Of a stretch of DNA of 64,000 nt, positions 34,443 through 48,000 are shown piece by piece. The number at the start of each line of letters is the position of its first letter. The first letter of the stretch is position 1. The notes beneath the pieces are model-generated. The model searched no databases, was not told the origin of the DNA, and saw only the letters and a program-made list of their open reading frames with translations. This stretch comes from Stratiolaelaps scimitus. Taxonomy: Eukaryota; Arthropoda; Arachnida; Mesostigmata; Laelapidae. The stretch spans positions 8,184,001 through 8,248,000 of the forward strand of contig JABWDB010000004.1 in the NCBI GenBank assembly GCA_019614645.1, written 5' to 3'. A program made the position numbers and the translations under genes.

Positions 34443-37400
34443 CCTTGGATGACAATTTGTTACTTGGCTATTCTGCATGTATGTTCGTATGCCAGGTACT
34501 TTAAGAAAAAGATTTGAGTCGGTCAACATCAACAAACACTACTCCCGACAGTTAATAGGCAAATAGTCGCTTCTGTCTGCGATGCTTGATATTCTCAACG
34601 TTATCCTACAAGCGCACTCAAATTGCCAAAAAAAAGCCTCTATTGCATAACGTCTTACACTTCTTTCAAATATCGATTTTTGATTTTTGCATCGCCATGC
34701 ATTTCCTCCATCATTAACTCGACGTATAATTGATTGAGCCATACATCGTCGGGATAAAGGGACCAACGGAGCCAACCTCAGCGTGCGTAATCTTTTTTTT
34801 TGTTGCAGCGAACGATTCAGCGGCTGGCAGTAACTCATAACGAAGATCTGTATTCCGGGCTCTAGCCTCCCGTTACCCCGAAAAAAAATTCGTTTCCTGA
34901 ATTGAAAATGCCTCTTCCCCATCTACTCGGTGGCCAAGGAGAGTTGCGAGGCTACGCCAAATCTTCGCGCTCTATTTCCGTGGGTGGCTTATATCACACC
35001 TCACGGGAGTAGCCATCACCCTCGTCGCCTGACACCGAATGAGCGAGACAGATTCCCACAGCTTCTCGGCACGGCTTAACGGCTTCTTTTAGGCGTTCCC
35101 GTCCTTGCCGGCTCCCCATCCGTTAAACTGGCTCGCTCCGAATGCCACCCACGTTAGAGCCACGCGTGGCACGTTTTCGTTGGCTTCTAACGGGGGCAGG
35201 TCCACGACACTTCACTTCTCCTTCATTTCATACCGATGTCTCACTGGTTGCTGAAACCTCAACGTCCGCCCACCCGCCACTGAGTTCATCTTCGTTGACG
35301 TTCTGCTATTGCGCCGTTTTTGTCATCTGTCCTCTCGCCGAGTGTAAGCAGAGTATTCGCCGAGTGTGTCTGTGTGTGTGTGTGTGTTTTCCGCTTCTAA
35401 CCGCTGCACTTTCTACTGCTGGCGCAACGCAAAAAGTCCATATCGTTCGCATCACGTTAGTGCTGAGATTATACGCCTACTAGACAAAACGTGCGAGCAA
35501 GCTGCACCTTTCGGCAAACTTCGCCGCATGGCAAACCTAAGGCTCTCAACGGGCAGCACTCCTGGCAGCTGCGAGTGGATGTGTCTACTCCGCAAGGTGA
35601 AGTAGGGTGAATGAAAGGTGCTTATATGTGTTTCCTTTGTAAAGAACTCCATTCAGATTTCTCGCTGGCTGTTTGGCGTTCATTGTTTTCTGTCAGAAAA
35701 TTGGAAGGGCGGCGATCTCGATAGCCCAGAAACAGGTATTCGACACGTGACGTAATTGTGTTAGCCGTTTACGGCTGTCCATCACTAAGTAATGGTACAC
35801 TTGGCTCTCGTCGTCTGAGTGAAATTAATGAGCCTGGCCACCTTCACACGCGAGAGAGAGAGAGAGAGGATTGATTCATAATATCACAACGGTTTTTGTA
35901 TGGCTCCTAAACCCGACGAGTTTAGGGAATAATAGAGGCAATATCAAGGAGTTTAGTTCGTTGACGCCACTGGTGGACTGAGCAAGAAACAGGCTCAGGT
36001 TCATGATTAAACGATGGCAGAGAGTGTTCACTTGTTGAGAGAGTTAGCGATTTCATCGGAGGCAGTTAACGTGCTCTATAATTTCTGCGGTAGCCTCGGA
36101 CATTCGTATAATAATGTCATTATATTCATTGTGGCTGCCGCCTGCATCTATGCGGCGGATTTGAACAGTCGTGCGTCGTTGTCGTCGTTATTAGTACAAA
36201 CGGAGGTTTCAAAATGTCGGCACAATCGATATCAAGCTTTTTTAAGAAGAGTCGCATACGAATGTACAAGGTTAACATGGATGAGATAGAGAGATGTAGT
36301 TTTAAGCTTTTTGGAAGCCAATACATATATATATATTTATAATTCACGTTCGTCACAACACCCAAATGTAAGCCTTCTCGTTTTTCCTCCCCTTGTTATA
36401 AAGATATCATATATTACACATGAGCAGTGCAAATAGCAAAGAAAATGTGACTAGCTCGTGCGCGAATCACGTCCGCCTTAAATGGTCAAACACTAACTGT
36501 GCATATATTGGTACAAACAAATAGCCAGTAGACATCAACATTGGATGTTGGCAGCACTGCTTGCTTCACCTACCCCCACATCATATTTCGTGCGAGCACG
36601 TCCGCCAGACTATAAAGCACAAACATTGCAAGGACTGTGCACTTGGGTCAGTCCAGTTTGATTTCAATTGCTTCTGTCCTGTGAAAGAGAGGAAACTTAA
36701 AGTTCAACGAACGTTGCTGCCAACATCGTTAACCGTGTTTACCATCGCCCCCTCCATTGGTTAGGCGCATGTTCGTCGTGTCAATGTCCGCTCTGCGTTC
36801 CAGTGTTTCTCAACTCTTTCCAACCCACTGTCTACGAAGGCTTTTCCTTCCACGACCCGGTCCCCCGGCCGCTCGGTCAGCAGGCCATCCGGTCCTCAGG
36901 CACTTCACTCCACTCACTGAGTCAGTCGTCCTAGTGACGCGGCTGACACCCCCGTCAGAGGCAGTGAGAATAGCGGGGGGGAGGGTAATGCATAATTTAC
37001 GTTTGAGCTTGCCATGCTGACCCATCAGAATGTGCGAATTAATTTGGATACGGCGGCGCGAACGCCAAGATGGTGTGAGCGCGCCCGCGAGAGAGAGAGA
37101 GAGAGAGAGTAGGGGTCAGTTAGGCTGCACGAAAGCACGATAGAGAGATAGTCAGGAGGCAGGGAGCTGACATACCATCAACCGACCAACCATCCAGTCC
37201 CGCATTTCTCGTCGTTCGTCCCTTCTGTTTTATCCAAGCGAGTAGCCCCTTGAAGCCTTCCATTGTACGCTGCTCTTCGTTACGATCAGTCCGAACTCGC
37301 TCCCGTCGTATTTCCCCGTACAGATTCCCCCGAAGACCTCTCTCTCTCTCTCACTCTGCCTCTCGTTGCCCCCTGCTGAATGGCTTCCGGATCCGAACAG

Positions 37401-40400
37401 CTCGAACAACGACGAGAACCGCGCCGGCGACGGCCGTCCGACCGTCGGTCCTCAGCGCCAGCCTGCGCTAGATACCCGTTACGCTCTCGTTGGACGCAAC
37501 GTCCCCCCCTCAGTTTCTGTCCGGCTATTGGAGCGAAGGACCTCTGGAGCTCTCTCCGTCAATCTCTCCCACCGTGCGACTCCGATACCCCTGCCTCCTT
37601 TGGAAGAGCCGAGAGATTTGCGCCATTTGGCTGTTACCACCACAACTACTACATTGCTGCTGCTGTTTGCAGCAGCTTAGTCGACGCGACCATTCGAAGT
37701 ATAGTGTGCAGGCTGTTTGGCACAGCCATTGTGCCCCGTCCGTGTGTGCGTGTGTTGAAGGACCCAGTGGCTCGCGGTGAGGCAGGGCTAGCGCGGGCCA
37801 AAGCTGGATGGACGGCGTTGTAGCTCATTCGTGCGGCCTCCATTTGCATCCGGTTAAGGGAGAGTGACTGGATTTGCTTGCTTCCGCCGTACTCATCTCT
37901 CTCTTTCTCTATCTCTCTCTCTTTATGTTTCAGTCAACGTCGTCTGGAAGATTCACCGCCAATTCGACGGCTTCGTGCAACCCGTGCTGCTGGTACTTCT
38001 GCTGCCTTGGCTGATGCTGTAGCTACGGCGAAACTGTGTATACGATCTCTTCCCGCCATAACGTTCGTTCTCAACGGGCACCATTTACGTTTACGAATAG
38101 CAACAGCAATAGCAGTCAGAATACCGTAATTCGGTATCAGAAGGCTGACGTCTGGCGACGTTCTTTTCGTATCAGCCGCTAGTGAAGGCGGAGCGAGGCA
38201 GGACATGGAGATGTTGAAGATAGGGTGTGCAATGAAAATGTTAGAGAGAAAAGGAACGACCCAACAGATATGCTCGTGTAGAAATAGTGTATATCGCCAC
38301 ATGGCCGTATTTATATTCATACTTCCAATCCAAAGCGAATGATTGGAATATTCACGAAGGCTTCCCACTCCATTCGGATAAGGAACCAGGGAAATCGACC
38401 AATACATATATATATATACCGTTACTGTCTAAAGAGTGGATCAGGCGTTCTGGTTCTCCTTTGTCTACGTGATCGTTACCGTTGCGCTCGTAAAAAGTGC
38501 CTCTTCTTGTTCGACTACATTCGCGCAGTTGTTACATGGGATTGCGAACTACTACTGAACTTTACACGGGACCGCGAGTGTTTCATACTGGGCTCGAGAT
38601 ATTCGTCAACAGTTCAACAGCTTAAGATCTGATAAGACTCTCCTAGACCTGAAAAGACTCTCCTCTGGACAACTGTCCAGAAGGGAAGGCCGGACGTGCT
38701 TGTCCCACCCACTCGACTCGCCAGCCGAGACAATCACGTTCGGGCTACCCTATACGACCAGGCACCCCCATATTTTCCACATATCCCACCCAGCTGGACA
38801 AACCACGGGAGTTTCATTCGCGAGAATGGCGATTGCAGATTTCACGTTTAACACATGCACAGGGTGATCATAAGGATGCTGAAAATATGATAGGCTTATA
38901 CAGTTGCCCAATGTCAATGACTAACCGCAACTGTACGTTTTCTCACTTGCACAGCAACTTCGCGCTCAGCCTGTATGCGGCAGTTGCGGGCAGTTGCTCG
39001 CCATTGCCTCGAATGGTCGGACCCGAGCGATTGTCCTCTCGTAAGCGATGTAAGAGTGCGTCCATCGGTCTTTGGAGTTGAAGACCCCGCTGTGATGTAA
39101 CGTATGTCACGCTATAACACCACCACTGGCTGGAACTGTATCGCAAAGCAGAATCGGTCATTCAGCTTAACGACTTCCACTTTCAATTCATAGCCGTCAG
39201 TGAGGCTGTGTCGAAGTACGAACTTGCTCTTGCTTGGCAGCTAAATCGCTTGAGAGCTCTGCTTCGGACTTCGAAATTGTTTCAATCTGAAGATCGGATG
39301 TAGCTAGACAGAGTGTAAAGGGGTTGTCCGTCTTGTGAAGCAATGCCAAAAGCAGTTGTACCGCGGATTGAGTTAAATGTTTAACGTTGTGACTCGACCC
39401 GGAAGATGTACTGGTGGCTAGATTGCGCAGCTGGCAATTCATTCATTCCAATCATTATTATAAATGTATTCTTATAATAGACTTTATGGAATCGCAAAAA
39501 CGATCGGAAAAAAGCCGAAAAAAAGTGTAAGTGAACCAAGTCATCAGCGTAAGGAAGGACTCTCAGTAGAAAAGGCATGTTCACATAGTAACAGCGTCAT
39601 CAACGGATATGAAAGGGTGTTTTCTAATAACACGTGAGCATACCTTACATTTCTAAGAAAATTGTCACTCGTTGGCATGGAAATATATTATATCTATATA
39701 TATGAGATCGACGGGTTAACTAGAATACTATGTCCAATGTATTCGTATTGTTATCATTACACATTTGGGGTGGGCAAACTATAGGTGTTGTGTCCATTTT
39801 TAGAACAAGCGAATGTTTCGGTGCGGACGCCCTGTGACAGTTCCTTCTCCAGCGCTGCCTCCTCGGTATCGGTCCACGACTCTTCGGTGTGGAACACTAA
39901 TCTCGTGCTAATCTCGTGCGGGGCGGGGGGCTGTATCCTTCGCGCTGATTCGCCGTCACAAGATCATTTCTCCGTTTCACGATCCCTATTCGTGTCCTTC
40001 GGAGCAAAGTGCTACCGAGATTTTCGCCTCTTCAAATTTCTCTTTCGAAAGGTACTCTCTCTCACACGCACACACACATACGTATATATACATATACTCC
40101 TCTATGCAAGACATTAGCGAGGGGCCGCATTGTGCGGTGTGCCGACGAGAGAGGAGGAAGCGGTGGCGGTTGCTTTGTTTTGTGTACGCACCATTTTGCA
40201 GCAGAGTAGCAACGATCTATCCCCCTCAATTAATGTCCGCGTTCCACTCACTCGCAGTGGCTTCCACATGCACATGCAGCTTGAGTGCCACCACTGCTGC
40301 CGCCGCCGTCTGACTGTCCGCGGGAGATCCTCCGCCGGCTCATCCGCCTGCTCGCCTTTTCCGTGCCGCCGTCGGCACAGCCAGGCGAGGGTCTTTTCAG

Positions 40401-41962
40401 CAGCAGAGAACAGCCCTGGCCCAGGCACGAAGGGGTTCGCTTTTTCTACCTCTGTGTCCCCCTCGTTGCACCTCCCAAACCCCTTCCATCCGTTTCTTTC
40501 CTTTCCTTCACCGCGCGACACTGAAGAGAATATTCCCCGCCCCCCACATTCACCCGGGTCCGTCCATACCTGGTAGCTGCCGCCCGGGTCGCGAGCCTCC
40601 ACAGTGACAACGACGACACGACACGACGACTCGACTGGAACCTGCATTTTTCCCTCGTGCGGCGACTCACCGCCACCATCACCATCAACGCAGCGTAGTC
40701 TGGGTGTGCCGCGTCGCCCCCGGTTTTCCACTTGTCCCGTCTCGTACGTTTTAGCTTATTCCTGCCACCGCTGGCAGACGCTGCCATCCACCTCGTCGAA
40801 CACGCCGGTGCCAGCAGCCGGCCACGTACAGCATTTCGGTCTGCGCTACGCGTCGGTCGGTCCGACAGCCGGACCGCCTCTAGCTCGCGCGATCCGTCTC
40901 CGCCAGCGACATGGAGGGCAAAGGAGGCCCTTCTGGTCGAGTCCTCTCGCTAGCTAGCGAGCCAACCAGGCAGAGCGTATCACACAAGGGCCGTCCATGT
41001 CTCCGCCGAAGCCATCCATATTTCGCATCCACGGACGAGGCGGGACGGGCGGAGTGGCCGACCCCGACGGGGGTTAGCAGGGGCTGGCAGGGCTGAAAAC
41101 GCGTCGCGGGGTCTGGGACGCGACGGCGCCGTCGCCGCCGCCGCCGCCCCCGGCTCACAGTGAAAGCTGTCTGTGGCACCGGAGATAGTGGCGAGAGCCT
41201 AAGGTCATCATAGGGGGGTGGTGGTGGTGGTGATAACGGCAATGACTGCGGTGGTGAGGAGTAAGGGAACACTCTCGGGGATAATCGTCAGTGATGGATT
41301 GAGTGCGTGGGACAGAACCAGTTTGGATCGGGAAACTGCAGACACACACACAGACGTCTGGCTCGCATGTACGGTGACTCGCGACTGTGGGTCGTGCACC
41401 ACGCCTGCTGCCTTCGGCGTGTACTCGGTGTTCCACATTGCCAGCCAACGTCTGTCTGGCCCAGTGCAGCAGTCACCCTCTAATGCTGGCGAGCGGGGAC
41501 GCCAAGCTAGTCTTTGAGTAAAATAATAGTGGCGGAATCGGTAGCAGTGACTAACAGTGGCATATGATTGAAGAGAGTGGTAGATCCGAAGCAAGGCTCC
41601 AATAGGAGAGGATCTGGAGTTGTCGGGAAGTTGGGGGCACCTTCTAGCCCTATGTGGATGCTTTTACGCATTCTGTTGCTATACCCAGGGGAACAAATTT
41701 GTATAAGACATATATATATATATATAAGTGTAGAAAGTTTTAGCTGGGATTGGTTAGGATGAGGAACGTAAGAATAGGCGGTTGGCGAGAGTTTCGTGAA
41801 GTCCGTAGCTGTCTTACCGTCAGCTGGATGCCTCGAGCTGACGAAGTAGCTAGAGCGTAGCAGGCAAATCTGAAGAAATTTGATCTGGTCTGGTAAAGGT
41901 AAGGCAAGCTTTCTTGGTTTATTAAAGGAGCTGCAATTTCACAATGCTTAAGCTCTCGTATA
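34443..41962. other. GC-rich, ORF-cluttered stretch without a supportable gene
   Basis: Segments at about 34,950-35,620, 36,740-38,200 and 39,820-41,500 are GC-rich, CpG-containing and flanked by GA or CT runs (35,853-35,869; 37,090-37,111; 37,340-37,353; 37,898-37,922). Open frames occur in many phases on both strands, as expected from composition alone. They lack domain matches and consistent splice sites. Promoter or untranslated-exon DNA of a large gene is possible but unproven. Confidence 0.4.
39371..39402 (+). repeat. GGCTG-hairpin repeat, degenerate copy
   Basis: AGTTAAATGTTTAACGTTGTGACTCGACCCGGAA keeps the frame of the family but has lost part of the stem. The upstream AATGCCAAAAGCAGTTGTACCGCG aligns with the flank of the 23,311 copy. 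Confidence 0.5.
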
Positions 41963-42045
41963 TGTCATCACGCAGCGGGACTCGAACCTGCGGCCGTTGG
42001 CTTCCGACAGCCAGAGACTTAGCCGTCTAAGCCACCGCGCTGACG
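41963..42045 (-). repeat. tRNA-like element (SINE head or tRNA pseudogene)
   Basis: The minus strand has an A box TGGCTTAGACGG, a stem TGGC/GCCA around an oversized anticodon-type loop, and a perfect B box GGTTCGAGTCC. Acceptor-stem pairing is poor and the T stem has a mismatch, so it is not a convincing functional tRNA. A tRNA-derived SINE is more likely. Confidence 0.55.
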
Positions 42046-42049
42046 GCTG

Positions 42050-45000
42050 GTACTGTTGTACAGATGGTGGCTGAGTGGTACAACTTTGCACTTGTTCTTG
42101 CTGTATTATGATAAATGTATAGCATTATCCTACAAAGCAATGCGCGTTTACTGTTCCAGCATCTGCCAACCCATGGCTGTATTCGCTCAATGAGGAAGAA
42201 AAATTAGATTATGCGGCATGGGTTATTCGTGTTAAATGATTTCAAAGTTATGAACAAATTTAGGGCAAACACCAACACAGCAATGTTTCATCGTATCAAT
42301 ATTTATTGAATTGCTCTCACCTGACAAGGGAGGTGGTCAGTATTCTCGTGGTGATTCATCGTACAACGTTTCGATATTCCTCATATGTTACAGAGGACGT
42401 ATGTGTTATCCCGACGTGTCCTTGAATTATTTGGCCTAGTGCTTTCGGCCTGCGTGTACTTAATTCACCTAATACCCTCGTTACGCATGTACATAGTAAG
42501 AAAGGAAGGCCGATGATAGTCTGGATTAAATTTTGGGCATTCCCTTTGGTAGCCATTAGTATATATAATATAATAGCAAATATAGTACATACAAAATATG
42601 TCAAGCTGCCATCTCGATAAACTCTTCGATTCGGAATCATTTCATGAGCATGCTAATGATGATTACGCATTAGAAAATGTCGATAATGGCACCAGCCGTT
42701 GTCGTCTAAAAGCGAAGTGCCCGGCCACTTGCGGAATTTGAATGAACTCACAAAAACAACTAAAGGAAATATTCCGGCTGCAGACATCATGCGTGCGACA
42801 CGATTCGATCGATCGCATCGTGTCGGTGTCGTCCTTTTAAAGTGATCACCAGAGGGAAAACATGAGATGCGTCCCCTGCCACGTCCTCGAAGTGCAGTTG
42901 TATCAGGGAGCGTGAACTAAACTGAAGCCGCCATCAAAGAGAACACCAACTAGGCCATCGGAAGCACGTTCAAGGCCCAAGACGAACTTGCGACTCTCTC
43001 TTTCTCTCGCTCTCTCTCACTACCCTCGTATGGCTGACGAGCCTTGCAGGACCCCATTGCAGGCCGAGGAGATCGAGTTCTCTCTGGACTCCTCCGACTG
43101 GCCGGCCTGCCGGCTGCGCTGACGAACGGGAGGCCCGAAGGCCAACCGTTGTTCTCATGCACATCTATATGTACATATATATATATGTGAGTTTATATTT
43201 CCCCAGAGTCGAGTAGAGGAGCCATTGCGTGGACGAGCGTCGACTGACTGTAAAAGCCTGTGTCTAACTTGGATTGTAATCTACACCGGGATGGTGACAA
43301 TGCCGAACGTCGTTCGAGAGGACGTGGGCTCAAGCGCCTATGGGCTGGGTATCCAAGTGACTCCTTGTCCGTGTCGTGGCCAGGCGTCGTTCGAAAGCGG
43401 GGTGGGGCACTGTTTACGTTTGTGGCGTACATTCCGGTTGAGTTAGAGCAAGACACTGAGGATCAGATACTCACTCACTGACGTTGATGTTGCCGAAAAC
43501 GAAAACAGGCATGAGGGGGGCGCGGGGGTCGGGGGTGTCGAAAAAAACAGGGGCTCCCCTCAACGCATAAGGGCACCTTCGTAGCACTACTACCTTTACG
43601 ATTTACGAGCCCCCGAGGACCGAGGGACGCTAATGCACCGCACACTTATCCGAATATCATTCGGGCATTAACTAGAGAACCAAATAAAAGGGTTCTTTTC
43701 TGTTGCTCGCTATGACAAGAAAACCTCACTTGATTCCTGCCGTTAGAGTGCTGAAGCGGCAGAAACAGAGAGCAAGGAACTGAAGCGCGATGGTCGTACA
43801 GCGATATACATGGCTGGAAATACTCATTAGAATCAATGAAAGGCAAAATCAAACACCCCTATACCTGCGCCAATTTCACGCGGTGTATATTTTACTTATT
43901 TTTATCTCTCACAGCGAAGTGTTTTTGTCGTCGGAGAGACACATCATATTTGAACGCTTTTAGTATCGCGGCATGCAGGATAGATGAAGACAGTGCTGGA
44001 ATAGTGGTGGACTAGCTACAGTGAGGCAAAAAGTTGGTGGGTACAATAGAAAAACTTCAAAAGTTGATGATAAGTTGACAATCGTGGTGAACGGGAACTG
44101 TTCTGGCCGTCCGAATAACAAACTGACTCGGATTTATAGACTTGGTCTGTACAGCGGAAACACGAGGGAGAGAACGCAGGGGAGCGTTGTTGACTTTCCA
44201 AAATTGCAAATTCTTTGCTGCGCCACTGTCAGCTTGATGTATATACGTGTGCGCATGTTGAAGACCTCACGTGTGTGCTCAACTAACCACACTTCTATAT
44301 TGCTCACCTTTGGCCGTAAGTCTTCACTACTTCAGCTCTCACTATCCAGAGGTATCACGCGCCGTGTTATACTTGACTGGGGCCAAGATGAAGTTCCAAG
44401 GTGTTGGTTGAGTAGGAGTTTCACACTGCCGTCGCGAATAGCCTAGTAGTCAAGCCCGATGTCCATGATGAATCTTGCCTCGTCGACGACTAGCCGTCGC
44501 AGCCGTCCCGCCACGGAGGTAGTAATGGTGGCAATACATGCCGCACGTAAGTGATTATTGTAGCATGTTCTCGACCCCCCCCGCGCTGACAACCCCCCGG
44601 CAGGGGTTTGTCCCGCATTCCAGAGACACCGTTCACATTTCGCCCTTTCTTCCGCCGCTCTCCCGTCTGGTGGGAGGGAATCATTTGCCCTTCAGGACCT
44701 TCTCGCAAGCTGCACACCCGTTGTCGCGCAGACACACGCACGAGCACAAATTCGCAATAGTCATCTTCGTAGTTGGTTCGTACGAAATGTGTACGTATCA
44801 CACACACACACATGCACATCCCATTCGCATCGGCTGTTTGTAGGGTAGCATTTGCCATCCCCACTCGCACCAAGCTTCGTAAGGGTAGCATGGCGAGCGT
44901 TGCTCGTTCGGAAATCTTGTTTATAGCTTTGCCGATTCGAACAAAGCCTAGAAATAAAGCGATACAATTTGCAGTCTAAGAATTGCTTTCGGCAGACGAA

Positions 45001-48000
45001 CAGGCAATTCAAAAATACTTGTAGTTTCGTGGCGTCGTAATTCCGCAGAGTGGAATTGTTTTCATTTTTAGGCTCGTTTCGATTTGCACGCGCACAATGA
45101 GTGCCACCAGTTGTATCGGGCTTCACTATACTCCTCAAACTAGGGTGTAGTTAGCTAGCGTAATCAAAATGCTAAGAGAAAGCTTTGCAAAGAGGGTCGT
45201 AGCGAAGTCAGCCGTCCTAAGTTCCCGTCGAGTTACAGCAACTCGGTTAATATTCGCTACGATATATTCTACACATTCATGTTCGGAAATAAATTGTAGA
45301 CAAAATTAAACTAATGAAATTAATACACCGTATCAAAGCGTAAAGCACCCAAAGTAAGCCTGCCAGGGTAAGCCTCGCCAATAAACCTTGACATTCATCA
45401 TGTGTCCGATTTTGGTTCTGTATTTCCTACATAAATGTTCCTCTGCTACCCGAACTGTCTCGCCGTATTCAAGATCTACTCGAGCGTTATATTATAGATA
45501 AAGGTCAACGAAAGGGGCGGACGCCCATGTTAAAGGCGACTAGGCCAACCTGTTGCATGAGATATCAACATCTTAATGGATGACAATTGCTTTTTTGACA
45601 ACTCTTTGGGAAAATGGTTTCCTTCTGCAGGACGACTGTCTCCTCGCATCCTCAAATTAGTTCATTTTACGGAAAACTCTTTGGATGAAGGACGAATATT
45701 TCAATATTGAATATTATGGCATGGTGAAGGTATCGCGGTGTAATTCCGCGACACTTGTCACTGTTATACCTCAGTGTTTTCACTATTGGGGGTCACCCGA
45801 GCCAACGATTGGTCAGCGAATATTCCGCAACTGATGACTGTTAGCAGATCATATGGTGGCTATTATTCGCGTGACAACTTGGACTCCCTATGTCGAACAG
45901 CGGCCGGCAACGACGCTTAGATTATAATATAGTACCATCATCTATTGGTATTTACCCGCTTTGTTTTTTGGCGACAACATCATTCTCCATTTGCGCTCAC
46001 TCCCGACGTTCTGTGTCTATCAGACAGAAATATATATATTATTATTATTATACTGACATTGCTTAAATTAAAACAGCTTAGTTCATAATAATATTATTAT
46101 TATTATTATTAATAATCGACGCCGTATCCTTGCGCTGAGCGAGGATAGGAATACATATGTACTTGGGAAAACAGCAGCACCCTAAAGCGCATCAGCAGAG
46201 CCGATTCACACTCCCGCCTCCACTATTTAGTCAGTTCCTTTGGGGGTATCCAATAATAACAAACTGCAGTATCCAACAGCTTATTCTCTTCGTTCAGCAT
46301 CACCACCTCGATCTCTAAGCTTCTCATGCATTTTTCATCCAGCTGAGCCCATTTCGAGCCACTTTCTCACGCGATTCCTACTCGATAAGCAGCAGGCAAC
46401 ACATGCGCGCACACTGTTCGTTTCTATTGACGGTTCCCTCCCCCGCTCGTCTCTCCGTTTGTTGTTGCCTTTTCCTGGCCCCTCTCCCTGCCTCCTCTTG
46501 TTTTCTTGCTAGCTGGCTCGTCCGTTCGTTCGTTCATACTCATGCGCAGTTTTCCTCCGGTGATTCGACCCCGATCTGTGATGGCGTTCGAAACATCAAG
46601 TGATGGCCACGGACGGCTCCTCATCTCTTCGCGGCTGACTCTGCCTTGTTCTTCCTGCCAACAAGGCTATCAGCATCAATAGCCAGCAACAGTATCCGGA
46701 TATCGTTACAGTCACAGGCACAATCATCCGCTCCGCCCGTTCGACTGCCACCCCCGCAATCTCCTAGTATTATAGATACTACAGCTAATGAGCTCACTCA
46801 CTCCATATCTTACTCTTGGCCTCGTCGACGGCGTCCCGTTTGCCGCGCCCTTTCTGGTCGGCGCCGACACTGGCACGGGTCGGCTATCCACGCCCCCGTC
46901 TTGTGGATTGTATTCGATAGATGCGATCTCACCATCTGTGGCTTTCGTTGCGGACGATACCAGCCTCGGCTCCGATTTGTCTCCGATCTATCGAACGCAT
47001 CGCAGGCGAACGTCTGCGCCTCGCCTCGATTCGCGGTCTCCCGTCATCTGTTCTGCTTTCCTGTAGCGCCCCCCGTTGATCCTTCGTTTATTTGTTCGGA
47101 CGTTCATTTGTTTGCTGGCTGGCTTGTTTATTTGCTTGCGTTTACTACTAAAATACGACTGCCACTGGTAGGCAGCCTGTGTGCTAGTGTGTAGCCAAGT
47201 ACGTGTTGGGTCTTGGTATGGCCTCACAACAGCAGGACCGGGCATCGAGCACGCGCCGTATCGGAAAAGTCGTTGACGTCTGCATCATACGTCAGGTTCC
47301 TCCAACGTAGTGCACACGACAGCGTCTCGCGGATGTCGCGCAGTCACGTGTCCAGCTTTAGCGGATAACCCCACCGCCAGATTGGGCCGTTTGACCTGTC
47401 GAGTCAATTGGCTCACGTTAGAGTCCGGGAGGGAGGCTGAATGCCACCGGCATACCCGTCGCTGAGCGGAGCCAAGCGGAGTTAGATAGACCGTTTCTTC
47501 TTGTCTCGCTCAGCGTCACCCAGCATGTTTATCAGGCGACATTCCCCGAAGCAGGGGAAACACACGTCTCCCGGATCTCCATCTCGATTCGAATCGCAAC
47601 AGTAACAACCACATGGGAGCAGATTCCCACAGCCGATTTGACTGAGGAGGCCTCCGTCACCCGCTCGCTCGCTCCCGAACAACAAAAGCCTACAGGAAGT
47701 AATTGAAGCCACCTGACTATCGATCAGCATTGCGGTTGTGGAACGGCGACCGGCTGCGTTGGCGAGATAGGATTCGATCATTGATCATTGATCAACGGTG
47801 CGCTCGATAGCAGCAGCTCATGGAGACGAAGAAATAAACGATAACGACAGACGAAAGATGCAGAACCATAATAATAATAGTAAAATGCTGGGTTCAGCCT
47901 TAAGTAAGCGCGGATCGAAAGGAAACCAATCGAATTCTTGTGGCGAGTTGCGGTTGGCATATGACGACACGTTGTTGAGGACGTTGACGAAAAGGTCCAT

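Noticed and set aside
40114..41594. Dense cluster of long frames on both strands
   Set aside because: Low stop-codon frequency follows from GC content. No frame stands out and no family motif is visible.
41963..42045. Functional tRNA gene
   Set aside because: The boxes are good, but acceptor and T stems mispair and the anticodon loop is eight bases, so it is more likely a SINE head or pseudogene.
46646..47194. 182-codon plus-strand frame
   Set aside because: It lies in GC-rich sequence with equally long frames in other phases. It begins without an ATG and its composition is not protein-like.
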